From NCBI RefSeq assembly GCF_965363235.1, contig NC_134843.1, positions 52,199,535-52,263,534 of the forward strand: a DNA stretch of 64,000 bases. Direction: 5' to 3'. This stretch comes from Mytilus galloprovincialis (taxonomy: Eukaryota > Mollusca > Bivalvia > Mytilida > Mytilidae). The notes under the pieces are model-generated. The model did no database searches, was not told where the DNA came from, and saw only the letters and a program-made list of their open reading frames with translations. The stretch's first letter is position 1. Every line of letters starts with the position of its first letter. Made by a program: the position numbers and the translations under genes. Shown piece by piece: positions 20,646 to 30,674 of the stretch.

Positions 20646-22051
20646 ATGGATATCATTATAATTGCTGTCATTCTATTCTACTGCGCATCATTGATATCCC
20701 TGATCTATTGTAAAACATTTAATGACACTTCCTATCTTGCGAGACAACTGAAAAAGATTCCACCTGACGTTCTTCCGAGATTAAACCAAAACGAATTCGC
20801 ATAACGGCGTTTATTGCTTCAATATTGGACTATAACAAAGTCTCCGGGACACTGCAATCAGTCGTGACTTACTATTTGACTTGGACAGACGAAAGGAGAA
20901 GATGGAATAGCTCTGCATATGGGAATGTTAGTTCAATCAATTTACCGATAACAAGCACTTGGATTCCAGAAATAAGCGTGAACAACATGGTTCGTCAAAA
21001 AACAATTTTAATGTATCATAATGATATGGAAATAAGAAAAGCATATGTGAGCTATAAATCAGACGGCTCCGCAGTTTTTTTATTAGGTGGTGCGCAAAAA
21101 CTTTCATGTTCGTCAGATGTGAAGTATTTCCCATTTGATTCACACGAGTGTTCTATTCAACTCATTACAACACACGCCTTAGACAACGTTATTATTACAT
21201 CAGCAATAAAAACCATTGACTTGACATACGGTGAGCCAAACCCTAAATGGAGCATAACAGAAAATGTTGTACAAAGCAATTTTTATGTCTATTTATCTAA
21301 TTAGTTATCAAAAGTACCAGGATTATAATTTTATACGCCAGACGCGCGTTTCGTCTACATAAGACTCATCAGTGACGCTCAAATCAAAATAGTTAAAAAG
21401 CCAAACAAATACAAAGTAAGCTTAGACATGACATTATCAAGAAATCCGAGTTTTCTATTCTTTAACTTAGTTGTCCCTATTGTGCTCCTTAGTTTTGCTA
21501 ATTTACTGGTGTTTTGTATTCCTGCTGCGTCTGGTGAACGTGGTTCATTGGCGTTTACTATTCTACTCACCTTCGTTGTTTTCATTACTCTATTTACGGA
21601 CATACTTCCAGCATGCAAACCAATTTCATATTTCAATAGCTTTCTTGAAGTTCAACTCTTTTGCAGTGTTTTAATAACATTTTGTGCAGTTTGGAGCATC
21701 TCTTTGCACCATAAATTTGTGGAAAAGGATTCACAAGAAATTTTTCAAAGATTCGTACTGCAAATGAGTTGTGCGTATCGTAATTTATGTTCTAAAAAGC
21801 AACGTAAAATCGATAACAAACGTATCCTGCCTCCTAGAGGGTTCATAGAAGAACATGACAATGACACATGCTTACACAAAAGCGCTCAATTGCAAAAGGA
21901 GCAGCAACTACATGATGATAATAAAGACGAAAGTAAATTTACAAAGGACATCCATCAATACTGTTTGAAGTTTATAGATTCAATTTTTTTTAGTCTATTC
22001 CTTATTATTCTGTGTATACAACTGATTGTTCATGGTATTATTTTCTCGTAA
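20646..22051 (+). pseudogene. Cys-loop ligand-gated channel (nAChR-like), copy 2, broken
   Basis: The start MDIIIIAVILFYCASLISLI aligns with the signal peptide of the open copy. A deletion or frameshift at about 20795-20804 (TAA at 20802) replaces the 'VNVS' region. Another frame then runs from ITAFIASILDYNKVSGTLQS through RRWNSSAYGNVSSINLPITS and the Cys-loop CSSDVKYFPFDSHEC to a TAG at 21302. A repeat of about 107 bp is inserted just before TM1 (21313-21420). Beyond it the frame is open from TLSRNPSFLFFNLVVPIVLL through TM2, TM3 and TM4 (FFSLFLIILCIQLIVHGIIF) to 22051. At least three lesions make it a pseudogene. Confidence 0.88.
21313..21420 (+). mobile_element. Short interspersed element inserted in receptor copy 2
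   Basis: 'ccaggattataattttatac', 'gccagacgcgcgtttcgtct' and 'catcagtgacgctcaaatca' match 62716-62822 and the reverse of 13217-13290. 'aaagta' occurs on both sides (before 'ccagg' and before 'agctt'). The intact paralogue has a single 'taaagtaagcttt' there, so a 6-bp target duplication is likely. Confidence 0.8.
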
Positions 22052-22154
22052 AGATCTTGATCACAAATATGATCTCACGGAAACAATTAAATGTTTCGAT
22101 TGACAAACAAATTAGCTAATATGATTAAATATATTTATATTTGTGTGATACATG

Positions 22155-22170
22155 TAAATCAAATAAAATT
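22155..22170 (+). promoter_or_regulatory. Possible polyadenylation signal of receptor copy 2
   Basis: 'caaataaaattc' contains AATAAA about 110 bp after the stop. Position is plausible; in AT-rich DNA this is weak evidence. Confidence 0.3.
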
Positions 22171-22544
22171 CTTTTTTTTAATTAACATTGAAAAAGTCTA
22201 CTGCAAGACAACATCCTGTTAAATTAAAGCATGTATACATATAGCTCTTGCTTATAAATTGAAAGATTTTGTCGACAGTAACTAGAAATAAATTTTAGGT
22301 CAACATGTAGATGTTAGAAGTTCATTACTCTACCACTTATACAAAAACACAAGTAACATAATTTTTTAAGTAGTATTAATTCATTATGATCTAGATAGTA
22401 TTATCAAAATCAATATTACGATTTCATACTACTTTGGTCATTACATTTGAGTAATCTAATGTTTTACATAATACATTCGTTAAGATTTGTTTACATCAAT
22501 CGATATTTCTGTTTGTGTACAATAAATAAAGCTTCCAATGTAAT

Positions 22545-22640
22545 ATATTAAAGGATAACATCCCTATTGTCAACAATTGAAACATTCGAAAAACTTAATG
22601 ATTTTGTATTGACATATTCATATCAACTATCATTTGTCTA
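22545..22640 (+). repeat. Receptor-array block, downstream copy
   Basis: 'ttttgtattgacatattcat' and neighbouring 'catccctattgtcaacaa' resemble 29244-29315, which lies at a similar distance 3' of the open receptor. Confidence 0.5.
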
Positions 22641-23238
22641 TTGGAAGGCATTACATAATTTTGAATTGATGATTCGATTTTATAAAACCTCTGAAAAAAG
22701 AGATTCTGAAGATCAGTATATCATATTTTTATCGGAAAGTGTGTTAGTTGAAATAAATAACGAATTTCTCACACTCAATCACATTTTTTGTACTTTTTTT
22801 TGTATTTTTGAACAAAAGAAATAAAAATAAAGTGTTCCCTATTGAACATTTTAAAATTGTGAAGGCAAAACAAACAAAATGTCAACAAATAATCAACGTT
22901 TGGCGAATGCTATCGGGTATAAAAACAATCAAATGGGATATCGATGTGCTTGCTTTGTTTTGGTTTTTTATTCTGTAGCTGCTTTTAGATAGCACAAATC
23001 ATATACATATTACATTGATATTACATTTGAAATGCAATCTAGTTTCATATAGACATTGCTTATTTTCCCGAATGTCTTTTTATTAAAAAAAATATCTCTT
23101 CATAAATCAACTTTTCTACGACGAACAAAGTGACTTTGCTGAGCATAACACATACATACTCCGTTATGAAAGGTGGTGAAGATATATTTGTTTAAATAGT
23201 TCTCCTTTACTTTAACCTTGCACAATTTTGGTCCTTCA

Positions 23239-23820
23239 TCTATAGTCAGACTTTTGTTGATATGTATTATCTTGAAGGACAACTTATAAAACAAACCCAT
23301 TAATGTTTCCTTAAGGATGTACTTAGGTGAGGTTTTGACATTTGTGTCACATATTCGGACACCTTGATGTTCTTCCATACAATATAAGTTAAAATATTTT
23401 GGCCCATAACACCCATTTATTTTTTCATACAAGATTTTTAAAATAGCTTGTAAAAGGTCATTTACCAAAATTATAGCAGATCGTTGATTTTCTTTCTTTT
23501 CATTTGTGACCCAAGTAATGCCAACCCAAATATAAGGTAAAAGTCCGAGTCAGCCTTTTTCCGCCATATTTTATATCTCAAATATCTTGAAAAGAAGGTC
23601 CATGACATATCAATATTTTTTGCTAAATTTGATTCTTAACCAATGCTCTTTTGACTTATAGTATCAATTTTAAATTCTTGATTTTTTGAATTTCACAAAC
23701 CCTCACCTAAGTACATCCTTACTTAAAGATGATTATTACTGCAATACTGTGCTACAATGCAGTTTCAGTGATATTGTAAGCAGTTATGTTTACACATTGA
23801 TGCAGATTGACGAGACCACC
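23239..23820 (+). pseudogene. Cys-loop receptor relic (copy 3), split by a MITE
   Basis: 23239-23312 aligns with receptor codons around IYCQTFDKISDLKRQL (here IYSQTFVDMYYLEGQL) and ends 'attaatgttt' of the VNVS codons. After a 409-bp insertion, 23722-23820 continues with IITAILCYNAVSVIL and a diverged VSSYVYT segment. Nothing of the Cys-loop or membrane segments remains. Order and orientation fit the array. Similarity is short but continuous across both sides of the MITE, which supports common origin. Confidence 0.65.
23313..23721. mobile_element. MITE with 23-bp terminal inverted repeats
   Basis: Left 'aaggatgtacttaggtgagg' at 23313 is the reverse complement of the right 'cctcacctaagtacatcctt' ending at 23720; inner bases 'tttt' and 'aaac' extend the pairing with one mismatch. 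'TTA' or 'TA' flanks both ends. No transposase inside; the open frame on the minus strand has no recognisable motif. It splits receptor relic copy 3. Confidence 0.85.
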
Positions 23821-23824
23821 ATTA

Positions 23825-25755
23825 TCTTATGTTAGTTATAATTAAAGTTGATTTCTGATTCGTGATTTTTCAGTCATGCCGACTAAGAAATTTTATATCA
23901 TTATTTTAGAAGTGCAGATATCGTGTATAGTCCAGTTAATAACAAAACTTGATTTAAACTCTGCGAAACTGTTTGAGTGATATTTGACAAATACTTTCCT
24001 TATTTCCATTCCATTATTTATATATAAAAATATTATTACGACAAATCATAACTTGATTGGAAATCTGCGAAACTGTATGAGTGATAAATAAGTTCTTATT
24101 TTAGGAATCCAATTGATTGTAATCAGTAAATTACTGGACCTATTCTGAGTAATGACATCATCTGATGGTGCTGTTTACAAATACAGCATTCCAGGCCCTT
24201 TACTATCAACATAATTAATGCTATAACTGATTAACAAATTTCTGATCGCATCCGATACCGATACCAATAGTATATGTCTTGTGTAGTTCTGTTTGTTGTT
24301 TTCTCTTACCTTCTGTAATCCTTTATTCTATCCTGAATAACTGGAATTCTTCCAGTTGTTGCTTTATATTTTTTTAACTAGTCTGTTTTCTTCTATCTCA
24401 ATACCAATATTAATTTTTGTTAATTATTTAAAAAATGTCTATGCATGGTAAGTCTATTGAAGTAAGAAACCCAAGACGTGTGGACCCGTTCGAAAAGAAA
24501 AAAAGAGACTAAAAGAGGCATAGGTACTTGAATTAAGTCACAGAGCAGCGTTGTTGCGTGTGTGGTCTAGTTAAGATATATGGAATTATAGTCATTGTAT
24601 GCTATATGCATAAGAATTAATTGATGGAAGCCATATATTTGTTGGAAATTAACACACGGCCCAGGCTTGTGTAAATTTACAACAAATATTTGTCTTCCAT
24701 GAATTTCTTCGATTCTAATAGGACAACTACATAAACAGTCGTTAAAAAACCGAAGCGAGGGTGGGTATGCCGTTTGTGTGACTGTTTTTGTTTACTCCCT
24801 GTTATAGATAAACCTCAAATATTCTAATAAATTTTTAGCTTACTAAGTACATGGATTATTTAGTGAATAACCGCTAGAAAAAAATATGTTCTCAAACCAA
24901 ATTATTGCCATTTTGATTTACTTGTTTTTTCTCGTAAGCTACCGTCAAATCCAAAGTTGACATTTCGTTACTAAGGAACCGCCATATGTTGACTTGCTGA
25001 AATCAGTAAATATGCAAATAATGCAATAGAATAAGAAATAAAACAAAACCCTCGAGACAAAACTTACCTCAGAAATCCATTTTAGTTCAATATTATACGA
25101 ATTTCGATGGATCACGTAACGGAAAACCTTAAACTCTAGCGTTTTCATGTGTATTACGTCATGTTTTGAAATGATTTAAATGCGCCAAAAACGTTAAAAA
25201 ACTTTCGCGGAATTTTATATAATTTTGGTTTTGTTGATTTCTCTGAGGTCTTGTGCATCCGAATAAGAAAAACAGTTATTTGTTCTTTTTTTAATTGCAA
25301 TTATTAAAACAATAAAATCGACAAATAGGTTCCAATACGTGTGTGTTGACGTGGGAGGTATATTGTAGCATCCATTATTATATTTCTCTGAGTCTGCGCT
25401 AAGTATAGATATATCGAGAATTTTATCAAGGTGTTGTTTACAAAGCGAAAGAAGCACGTCATATTAGAATAGGCAATTTTAAATGTTTGTTATACTATGT
25501 TAAGTTTAGTTTGTCTTAAATAAAAGAAATTGATTACATATTACTCGATTTATTTCACTTGACTGGGCGGGGTTTTACCGGTTCGCTTATAAGAATACAT
25601 CAGTCTATCTATAGATAGGTTTTTAAGAATAAACTCATTAATGAAGTGTCAAGTCATTCTTTTGTAACTTCCTTTGATGACACTGATAGGTGATTAGAAA
25701 TCAGTAATAAATACAACGACAATCATCCTTATCACACTCATCTTCAAATAGACTG
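23825..25755. other. No gene seen
   Basis: AT-rich intergenic DNA. 23910-24110 contains two related stretches ('aacaaaacttgatttaaact' with 'gcgaaactgtttgagtgata', and 'aaatcataacttgattggaa' with 'gcgaaactgtatgagtgata'), a diverged tandem duplication of about 130 bp. Confidence 0.45.
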
Positions 25756-25761
25756 ACCTTA

Positions 25762-26330
25762 TTCTAATTAAAACTTAAGCTCCGCCCGATCATTTGAAAT
25801 AACATTGGTAATACATGCATTTCGAATTCAGCAAATTAATTATTTGGACCATTAAAAAGGGAAAAAAAGACTTGTGACAGGCACATACATACGGAATATG
25901 GCGTGGTTAAACATGTCAACGGGATCACAACTCTCCCCTAACCTGGGATAGTGATGAAACAGCAGAACATAAAAGCAAACTTTAAAAATGTGTCGGAAAA
26001 GGCTTGATTCGTCAGGATATAAATAGAAATGCATTTAACAAAAACATAAAGTTAACCTGGCCAGGTACGGCTACTCCCCCCCCCCCCCCCACATCAAAAG
26101 ACAATAATTAGATATAGAAAGATGTGGTATGAGTGCCAATGAGACAACAATTTCTTGAAGTAAACCTTTATAAGTCAAAGTTCGGTCTTCAACACGGAAC
26201 CTTGGCCAAAACCGAACAGTAAGCTATAAACAATGATAAAGGGCCCAAAAAATGACTAGTGAAAACACATTCAAATGGGAAAACCAACGGTCTAATCTAT
26301 ATAAAAAAACGAGACATACATAAATTGAAT
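25762..26330 (+). repeat. Interspersed repeat, 'gatgtggtatgagtgccaa' family
   Basis: 25762-26200 is closely matched by 29431-29880 ('ttctaattaaaacttaagct', 'caactctcccctaacctggg', 'agtgccaatgagaca'). Related copies lie at 42600-42805 and 55500-55910, and inverted ones at 2560-2885, 41130-41395 and 48930-49330. A C13 run at about 26081 separates two blocks. Confidence 0.8.
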
Positions 26331-26883
26331 GGACCCATATCATTCTGGAAGCGGTACACGTCAACAGTAACGAATTCCTACACAAGAAATTTTATGCTGG
26401 GTTTTAACTGGTTTTAACTTGCAACCATCAGGCATACTAACATATATGCCATGCAGTCGTTAAAGATGGTTGATATGGACAGAAAGGAAAACAATGACAT
26501 TACTGGGCAAGTCTAACTGTAAGTTTAAAAAGAAATAGATTTGCGACTATTCACAGAAATTAAATAATATGGATGGAAACATTGAAAATGTGAAAGGGTA
26601 AATCGTAAACAATAATCATGTACCTTTTAACAAACACAATCAGATGTTTGAACTGTTTGTACGTTTTCTATAATGACCGGTAGACGATTGCGTTATTGTA
26701 TGCGTTTAATGACAATACGGTCAATCTATGGACATCTCATTCTGATGTTCATTGCATTCCGGTTACTTATAACAAAAATCAATTGATTCGGTAGTATTGT
26801 AATTATATTCTGAGTATTAATACCACGATTATCTGGTCATCCCTTTTAGTATTCTAATTTTTGACCCGATAATAAACTCATTA

Positions 26884-26923
26884 TAGATACCAGGATTAAA
26901 ATTGTATATTTACACCAGATAAG
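26884..26923 (+). repeat. Partial copy of the 'agacgcg' short element
   Basis: 'taccaggattaaaattgtat' with 'ttacaccaga' matches the 5' part of 21313-21420. It faces an inverted partial copy at about 27296-27356. Confidence 0.5.
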
Positions 26924-27059
26924 TTAATGTGTGTATATGCATCACTGTTATCCCCATTTACTAAACCTCCTGAAATTAAAATTATCGATGAAATATGTTT
27001 ACTAAAGAATGCTATTACAATAGTTATCAAATGTACAACTGTCATCACTCAAACCAATG

Positions 27060-27150
27060 AATTACTTAATGGCAATTTATTGACATATGCATACTATTTA
27101 GAGAAAGGCAGCACATATTTAGGACTTTCCAATTTTCGATTGAAAGACTT
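27060..27150 (+). repeat. Receptor-array flanking block, copy 3
   Basis: 'atggcaatttattgacatat' and 'gagaaaggcagcacata' match 19400-19455. Located about 0.5 kb upstream of the open receptor gene. Confidence 0.7.
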
Positions 27151-27295
27151 GTTCAATTTTTGTTATGATTATCATTTGAAAGTGTTTCTTTGTTATTCAT
27201 CTTAATTTTTTGCGACATTTAATTTTTTTCTTTTTCTATTTTTTTAAACTTCGTAACTCATGTGGCGTTTACAAATTTGTTTATTCGACCGTCAG

Positions 27296-27356
27296 GAATA
27301 TTTCTTTTGCAAACAAAACGCGAGTTTGGTGTATTACACTTTTTATCCTGGAATCT
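27296..27356 (-). repeat. Inverted partial copy of the 'agacgcg' short element
   Basis: 'gcaaacaaaacgcgagtttg' and 'gtgtattacactttttatcc' read as the reverse strand of the short element. Together with 26884-26923 it frames the DNA upstream of the open receptor gene. Confidence 0.45.
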
Positions 27357-27597
27357 ATGGAAAACTTAATTCATATATTGCAGACCGCATGTGTTGCGTT
27401 TCATTTCTCATTCAGTATACACACAAAAGTGGGATTTTTTTTAACTGATGTTTGATTTAGAATTCAACAATTTTTATGGTTTGTTGATAAGCAAACTATC
27501 TTCAAAGTCATATCAACAAACTTTAAAACGACTACGACAGTAATTGAACGTCATAAAATCGTTTCACACAGAGGCAAAGCTGTGAAAGGTGTTAAAA

Positions 27598-28881
27598 ATG
27601 GATTTTGTAAAAAATGTTTTCATTTTATTCTACATTGCACAATTTAGATCCATGATCTATTGTCAAACATTTGATAAGATTTCCGATCTGAAGAGACAAC
27701 TGCAAAAATTTGAACCCGACCTTCATCCAAGATTAAATCAAAACGAAATTGTTAATGTTTCAATATTTGCGTTTCTTACTTCAATACTGGACTATGATGA
27801 AGTTTCAGCGACACTACAAGTTGTAACATCTTTCATGCTGACGTGGATGGACGAAATCAGACAATGGAATAGCTCTGAATATGGGAATGTCACTTCAGTA
27901 AATTTACCGATTACGAGCACTTGGATTCCAAAAATTAGCGTTGCTAATACGGTTCGTCATAATAGTATATTTATGTATCATAATGAAATGGAAATAAGGA
28001 AATCTTATGTGAGCTATAAATCAGGCGGTATCGCAGTTTTCCAAGTAAGTGGTGTACAAGAGCTTTCGTGTTCATCTAATGTGAAATATTTCCCTGTTGA
28101 TTCACATGCATGTTCCATTCAACTAGGTACAACACAAGTATTCGATTACACTATTCTAAAACCGATACTGAAAACGATTGATTTGACATACGGCGTATTT
28201 AACCCAAAATGGAGCATAACAGAAAACTTTGTAGAAAGCGATGTTAATGAGTATACTTCTAAAGTAAGCTTTAACATAACATTATCCAGAAATCCGAGTT
28301 TTCTATTCTTGAACTTAGTTGTTCCTATTGTTCTCCTTAGTTTTGCCAATTTACTGGTGTTTTGTATTCCTGCTGCGTCTGGTGAACGTGGTTCATTGGC
28401 GTTTACTATTTTACTCACCTTCGTTGTTTTCATAACTCTGGTTACGGACATACTTCCAGCATGCAAACCAATTTCATATTTCAATATCTTTCTTGAAGTT
28501 CAACTCTTTTGCAGTGTTTTAATAACATTTTGCGCAGTTTGGAGCATCACATTGCATCACAAGTTTGCTGAAAATGATACACAAGAAATGTTTCCAAATT
28601 TGTTACTGCAAATGAGTTGTGCGTATCGTAATTCCTGTTCTAAACATCATCGGAAAGAGAAGATAAACCAAGTTGTGCCTCCAAGAGAGATCATAAACAC
28701 ATGTGTAGACAAAAATTTGGAAAAGGATCAGGACCTGCATGCAGATATCAAGCGTGGCAATAAATCAACAAAGGACAGCCATCAATACTGTTTACAATTT
28801 ATTGACTTAATTTGTTTTAGACTTTTCCTTTTTATTTTGTGTATTCAATTGATTGTTCATTGTATTATTTTTTTTATATAA
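27598..28881 (+). CDS. Cys-loop ligand-gated ion channel subunit, nAChR-like, open copy
   Basis: Intronless, 427 aa from the ATG at 27598; an in-frame GTG just upstream is not a normal start. Residues 1-23 resemble a signal peptide. The extracellular domain spans about 24-232, with TWMDEIRQWNSSEYGNV at 82-98 and the Cys-loop C158-C172 (CSSNVKYFPVDSHAC, 13 residues between). Membrane segments are near 235-257, 264-284, 294-316 and 402-426. TM2 (GERGSLAFTILLTFVVFITL, then VTDILP) has Glu before the helix and Asp after it, like cation-selective nicotinic channels. Typical acetylcholine-site features are missing: no adjacent CC in loop C, WIPKIS instead of WxPD, and IDLTYG where SWTYD is usual. 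It is probably a plasma-membrane pentameric channel subunit with unknown ligand. It is the only open member of an array with copies at 14253, 20646 and 23239. Confidence 0.88.
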   Translation: MDFVKNVFILFYIAQFRSMIYCQTFDKISDLKRQLQKFEPDLHPRLNQNEIVNVSIFAFLTSILDYDEVSATLQVVTSFMLTWMDEIRQWNSSEYGNVTSVNLPITSTWIPKISVANTVRHNSIFMYHNEMEIRKSYVSYKSGGIAVFQVSGVQELSCSSNVKYFPVDSHACSIQLGTTQVFDYTILKPILKTIDLTYGVFNPKWSITENFVESDVNEYTSKVSFNITLSRNPSFLFLNLVVPIVLLSFANLLVFCIPAASGERGSLAFTILLTFVVFITLVTDILPACKPISYFNIFLEVQLFCSVLITFCAVWSITLHHKFAENDTQEMFPNLLLQMSCAYRNSCSKHHRKEKINQVVPPREIINTCVDKNLEKDQDLHADIKRGNKSTKDSHQYCLQFIDLICFRLFLFILCIQLIVHCIIFFI

Positions 28882-29330
28882 ACCTTGATAAAACAAATGT
28901 GATCCCACAAACCGATAAAATGTTTTACATATTCAGGTATTCAACTAAAATATGTGTACATTTATGATATAACAATTGTTATTGATATAGCATTAAACTC
29001 CTTTTCTCCTGTTAGAAAAAATCAAAAAAAATCTATATGATCACGACAATCTGACTTTTTTTGTAAGTAGTATTAATGAAGTACTGCTTAAAGTATATTC
29101 TCAGAATCAATTTTTTACCAATCTTGTATCAACACATTTACGGCATCTGACGATTTTCACAATACACTCAATAAAATGTTTTATACATCAATAGTAAGTC
29201 TTGTTTATAAAATAAAACTCACAATTTAATTTATTGAAGAATGATATCCCTATAATCATCACTTGAACCATCTTAATTACTTAATGGTTTTGTATTGACA
29301 TAATCATACTATCGTTTTATAGGCATAAAA
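28882..29330. other. Receptor 3' flank, no further gene
   Basis: AT-rich. The block at about 29244-29315 ('ttttgtattgacataatcat') is shared with the flank of receptor copy 2. Confidence 0.45.
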
Positions 29331-29432
29331 TTGAGAATGGAAATGGGGAATGTGTCAAAGAGACAACAAACCCGACCATAGAGAAGACAACAGCAGAAAG
29401 TCACCAACAGGTCTTCAATGCAGTGAGAAATT
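29331..29432 (+). repeat. 'ggggaatgtgtcaaagagac' repeat
   Basis: 'atggggaatgtgtcaaagag' and 'gtcttcaatgcagtgaga' match 59060-59165. It directly joins the next repeat. Confidence 0.6.
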
Positions 29433-29900
29433 CTAATTAAAACTTAAGCTCCGCCCGATCATTTGAAATAACATTGGTAATACATGCATTTCGAATTTAG
29501 CAAATTAATCATTTGGACCCTTAAAAAGGGGGAAAAAAGACTTGTGACAGGCACATACATACGGAATGTTGCGTGGTTAAACATGTAAACGGGATCACAA
29601 CTCTCCCCTAACCTGGGATAGTGATGAAACAGCAGAACATAAGAGCAAACTTTAAAAATGTGTTGGAAAAAACTTGATTCGTCAGGATACAAATAGAAAT
29701 GCATTTAACAAAAACATAAAGTTAACCTGGCCAGGTACGACTGACCCCAACAGCAAAAGACACTAATTAGATGTAGAAAGATGTGGTATGAGTGCCAATG
29801 AGACATCAATTTTTTTTTAACTAAACCACAATAAGTAAAAGTACGGTCATAAACACGTAGCCTTGGCTCACACCGAACAGTAATTTTACAAAAGAACTGA
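29431..29900 (+). repeat. Interspersed repeat, second copy of 25762-26200
   Basis: Nearly the same sequence and order as 25762-26200, including 'ccgcccgatcatttgaaata' and 'gaaagatgtggtatgagtgc'. The polyC run is absent. The pair brackets the open receptor gene in direct orientation. Confidence 0.8.
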
Positions 29901-30397
29901 AACATGTTAAACGGCTAGTGATTTAACAATGTGGTAACCATTTCAAAGATTTTACAAAATACCAGTTTTCACAAATAAACTGTTAAAAATATACACTCGA
30001 TATGATCGTAAGATACACTGAATTGTCAAGTTATTTACAATGTCTTCATGACGAAATATTTTTAAATAATTGCAAAGGACTGTATACTTAAACTGCCTTG
30101 ACAGTTTGTTTTAATTCAGTTAGATACACATTTACACGTTCATTTATAACTACAAAGACAACGTTCGTTGGTATGTTCACATTATAGTTTATAGCTTTAC
30201 TGAAATTAGAATGTTTGGTAAGTCTTTGAAATTTTTGTTGGGTTGAAGCGTTTAATGTCGGTTCCAATTTAAATACAATGCATAAGAAACAATACTTGTT
30301 GTTTAAAGCGTGTTGTTTGTTATAGGTTAAGCCGTTAATGCTTTTACCATTGACTAATTTCAAAACGTCATTGAAGCTTATTTCTTGTACTAGTACC

Positions 30398-30412
30398 CTT
30401 TTATTTTATTGC
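30398..30412 (-). promoter_or_regulatory. Polyadenylation signals of the PIPOX-like gene
   Basis: On the minus strand 'gcaataaaataaaagg' has two overlapping AATAAA words about 85 nt after the stop codon, giving a short 3' UTR ending near 30385. Confidence 0.6.
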
Positions 30413-30493
30413 TTGTAACAAATATCTAGGAAAAAATAAAAATGATAAAGGTCATTTATATTTCGTTTTTCATCGAATACACAGTTAAATCTA

Positions 30494-30674
30494 TTAAAGT
30501 TTAGAAGTTGAACTCTGCTTCGTCGGAACCTTTCCTCCAGTGCCCATGTATAATGTTGGTGTCCAGTCAGGGTTTGTGATCGCTTCTCTGTCAATATTAA
30601 ACTTTGAAATATCATACTTGGTTTTGCCATCTATTGCCATTTCACTTAGTATTTTTCCTAAAAGACTGGCAAAT
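30494..30674 (-). CDS. PIPOX: PIPOX-like exon 9 (C-terminus with PTS1)
   Basis: Acceptor TTTTTTTCAG. It encodes FASLLGKILSEMAIDGKTKY, a tail, and the last residues SSTSKL before the TAA at 30496-30494. SKL is the canonical peroxisomal targeting tripeptide recognised by PEX5. It appears only when the exon phase predicted from exon 8 is used, which supports the whole model. Confidence 0.9.

Noticed and set aside
23100-23468. 122-codon open frame on the minus strand
   Set aside because: It crosses the boundary of the MITE at 23313, so it is a product of insertion and not a gene.
25852-26034. Open frame repeated at 29459-29704 with similar protein sequence
   Set aside because: Both lie inside copies of the same interspersed repeat; similarity is explained by the repeat, and no known domain is visible.
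30088-30363. 91-codon open frame on the minus strand just beyond the oxidase 3' end
   Set aside because: No ATG-type start context, no conserved motif, and it lies past the polyadenylation words; it is compatible with chance in AT-rich DNA.
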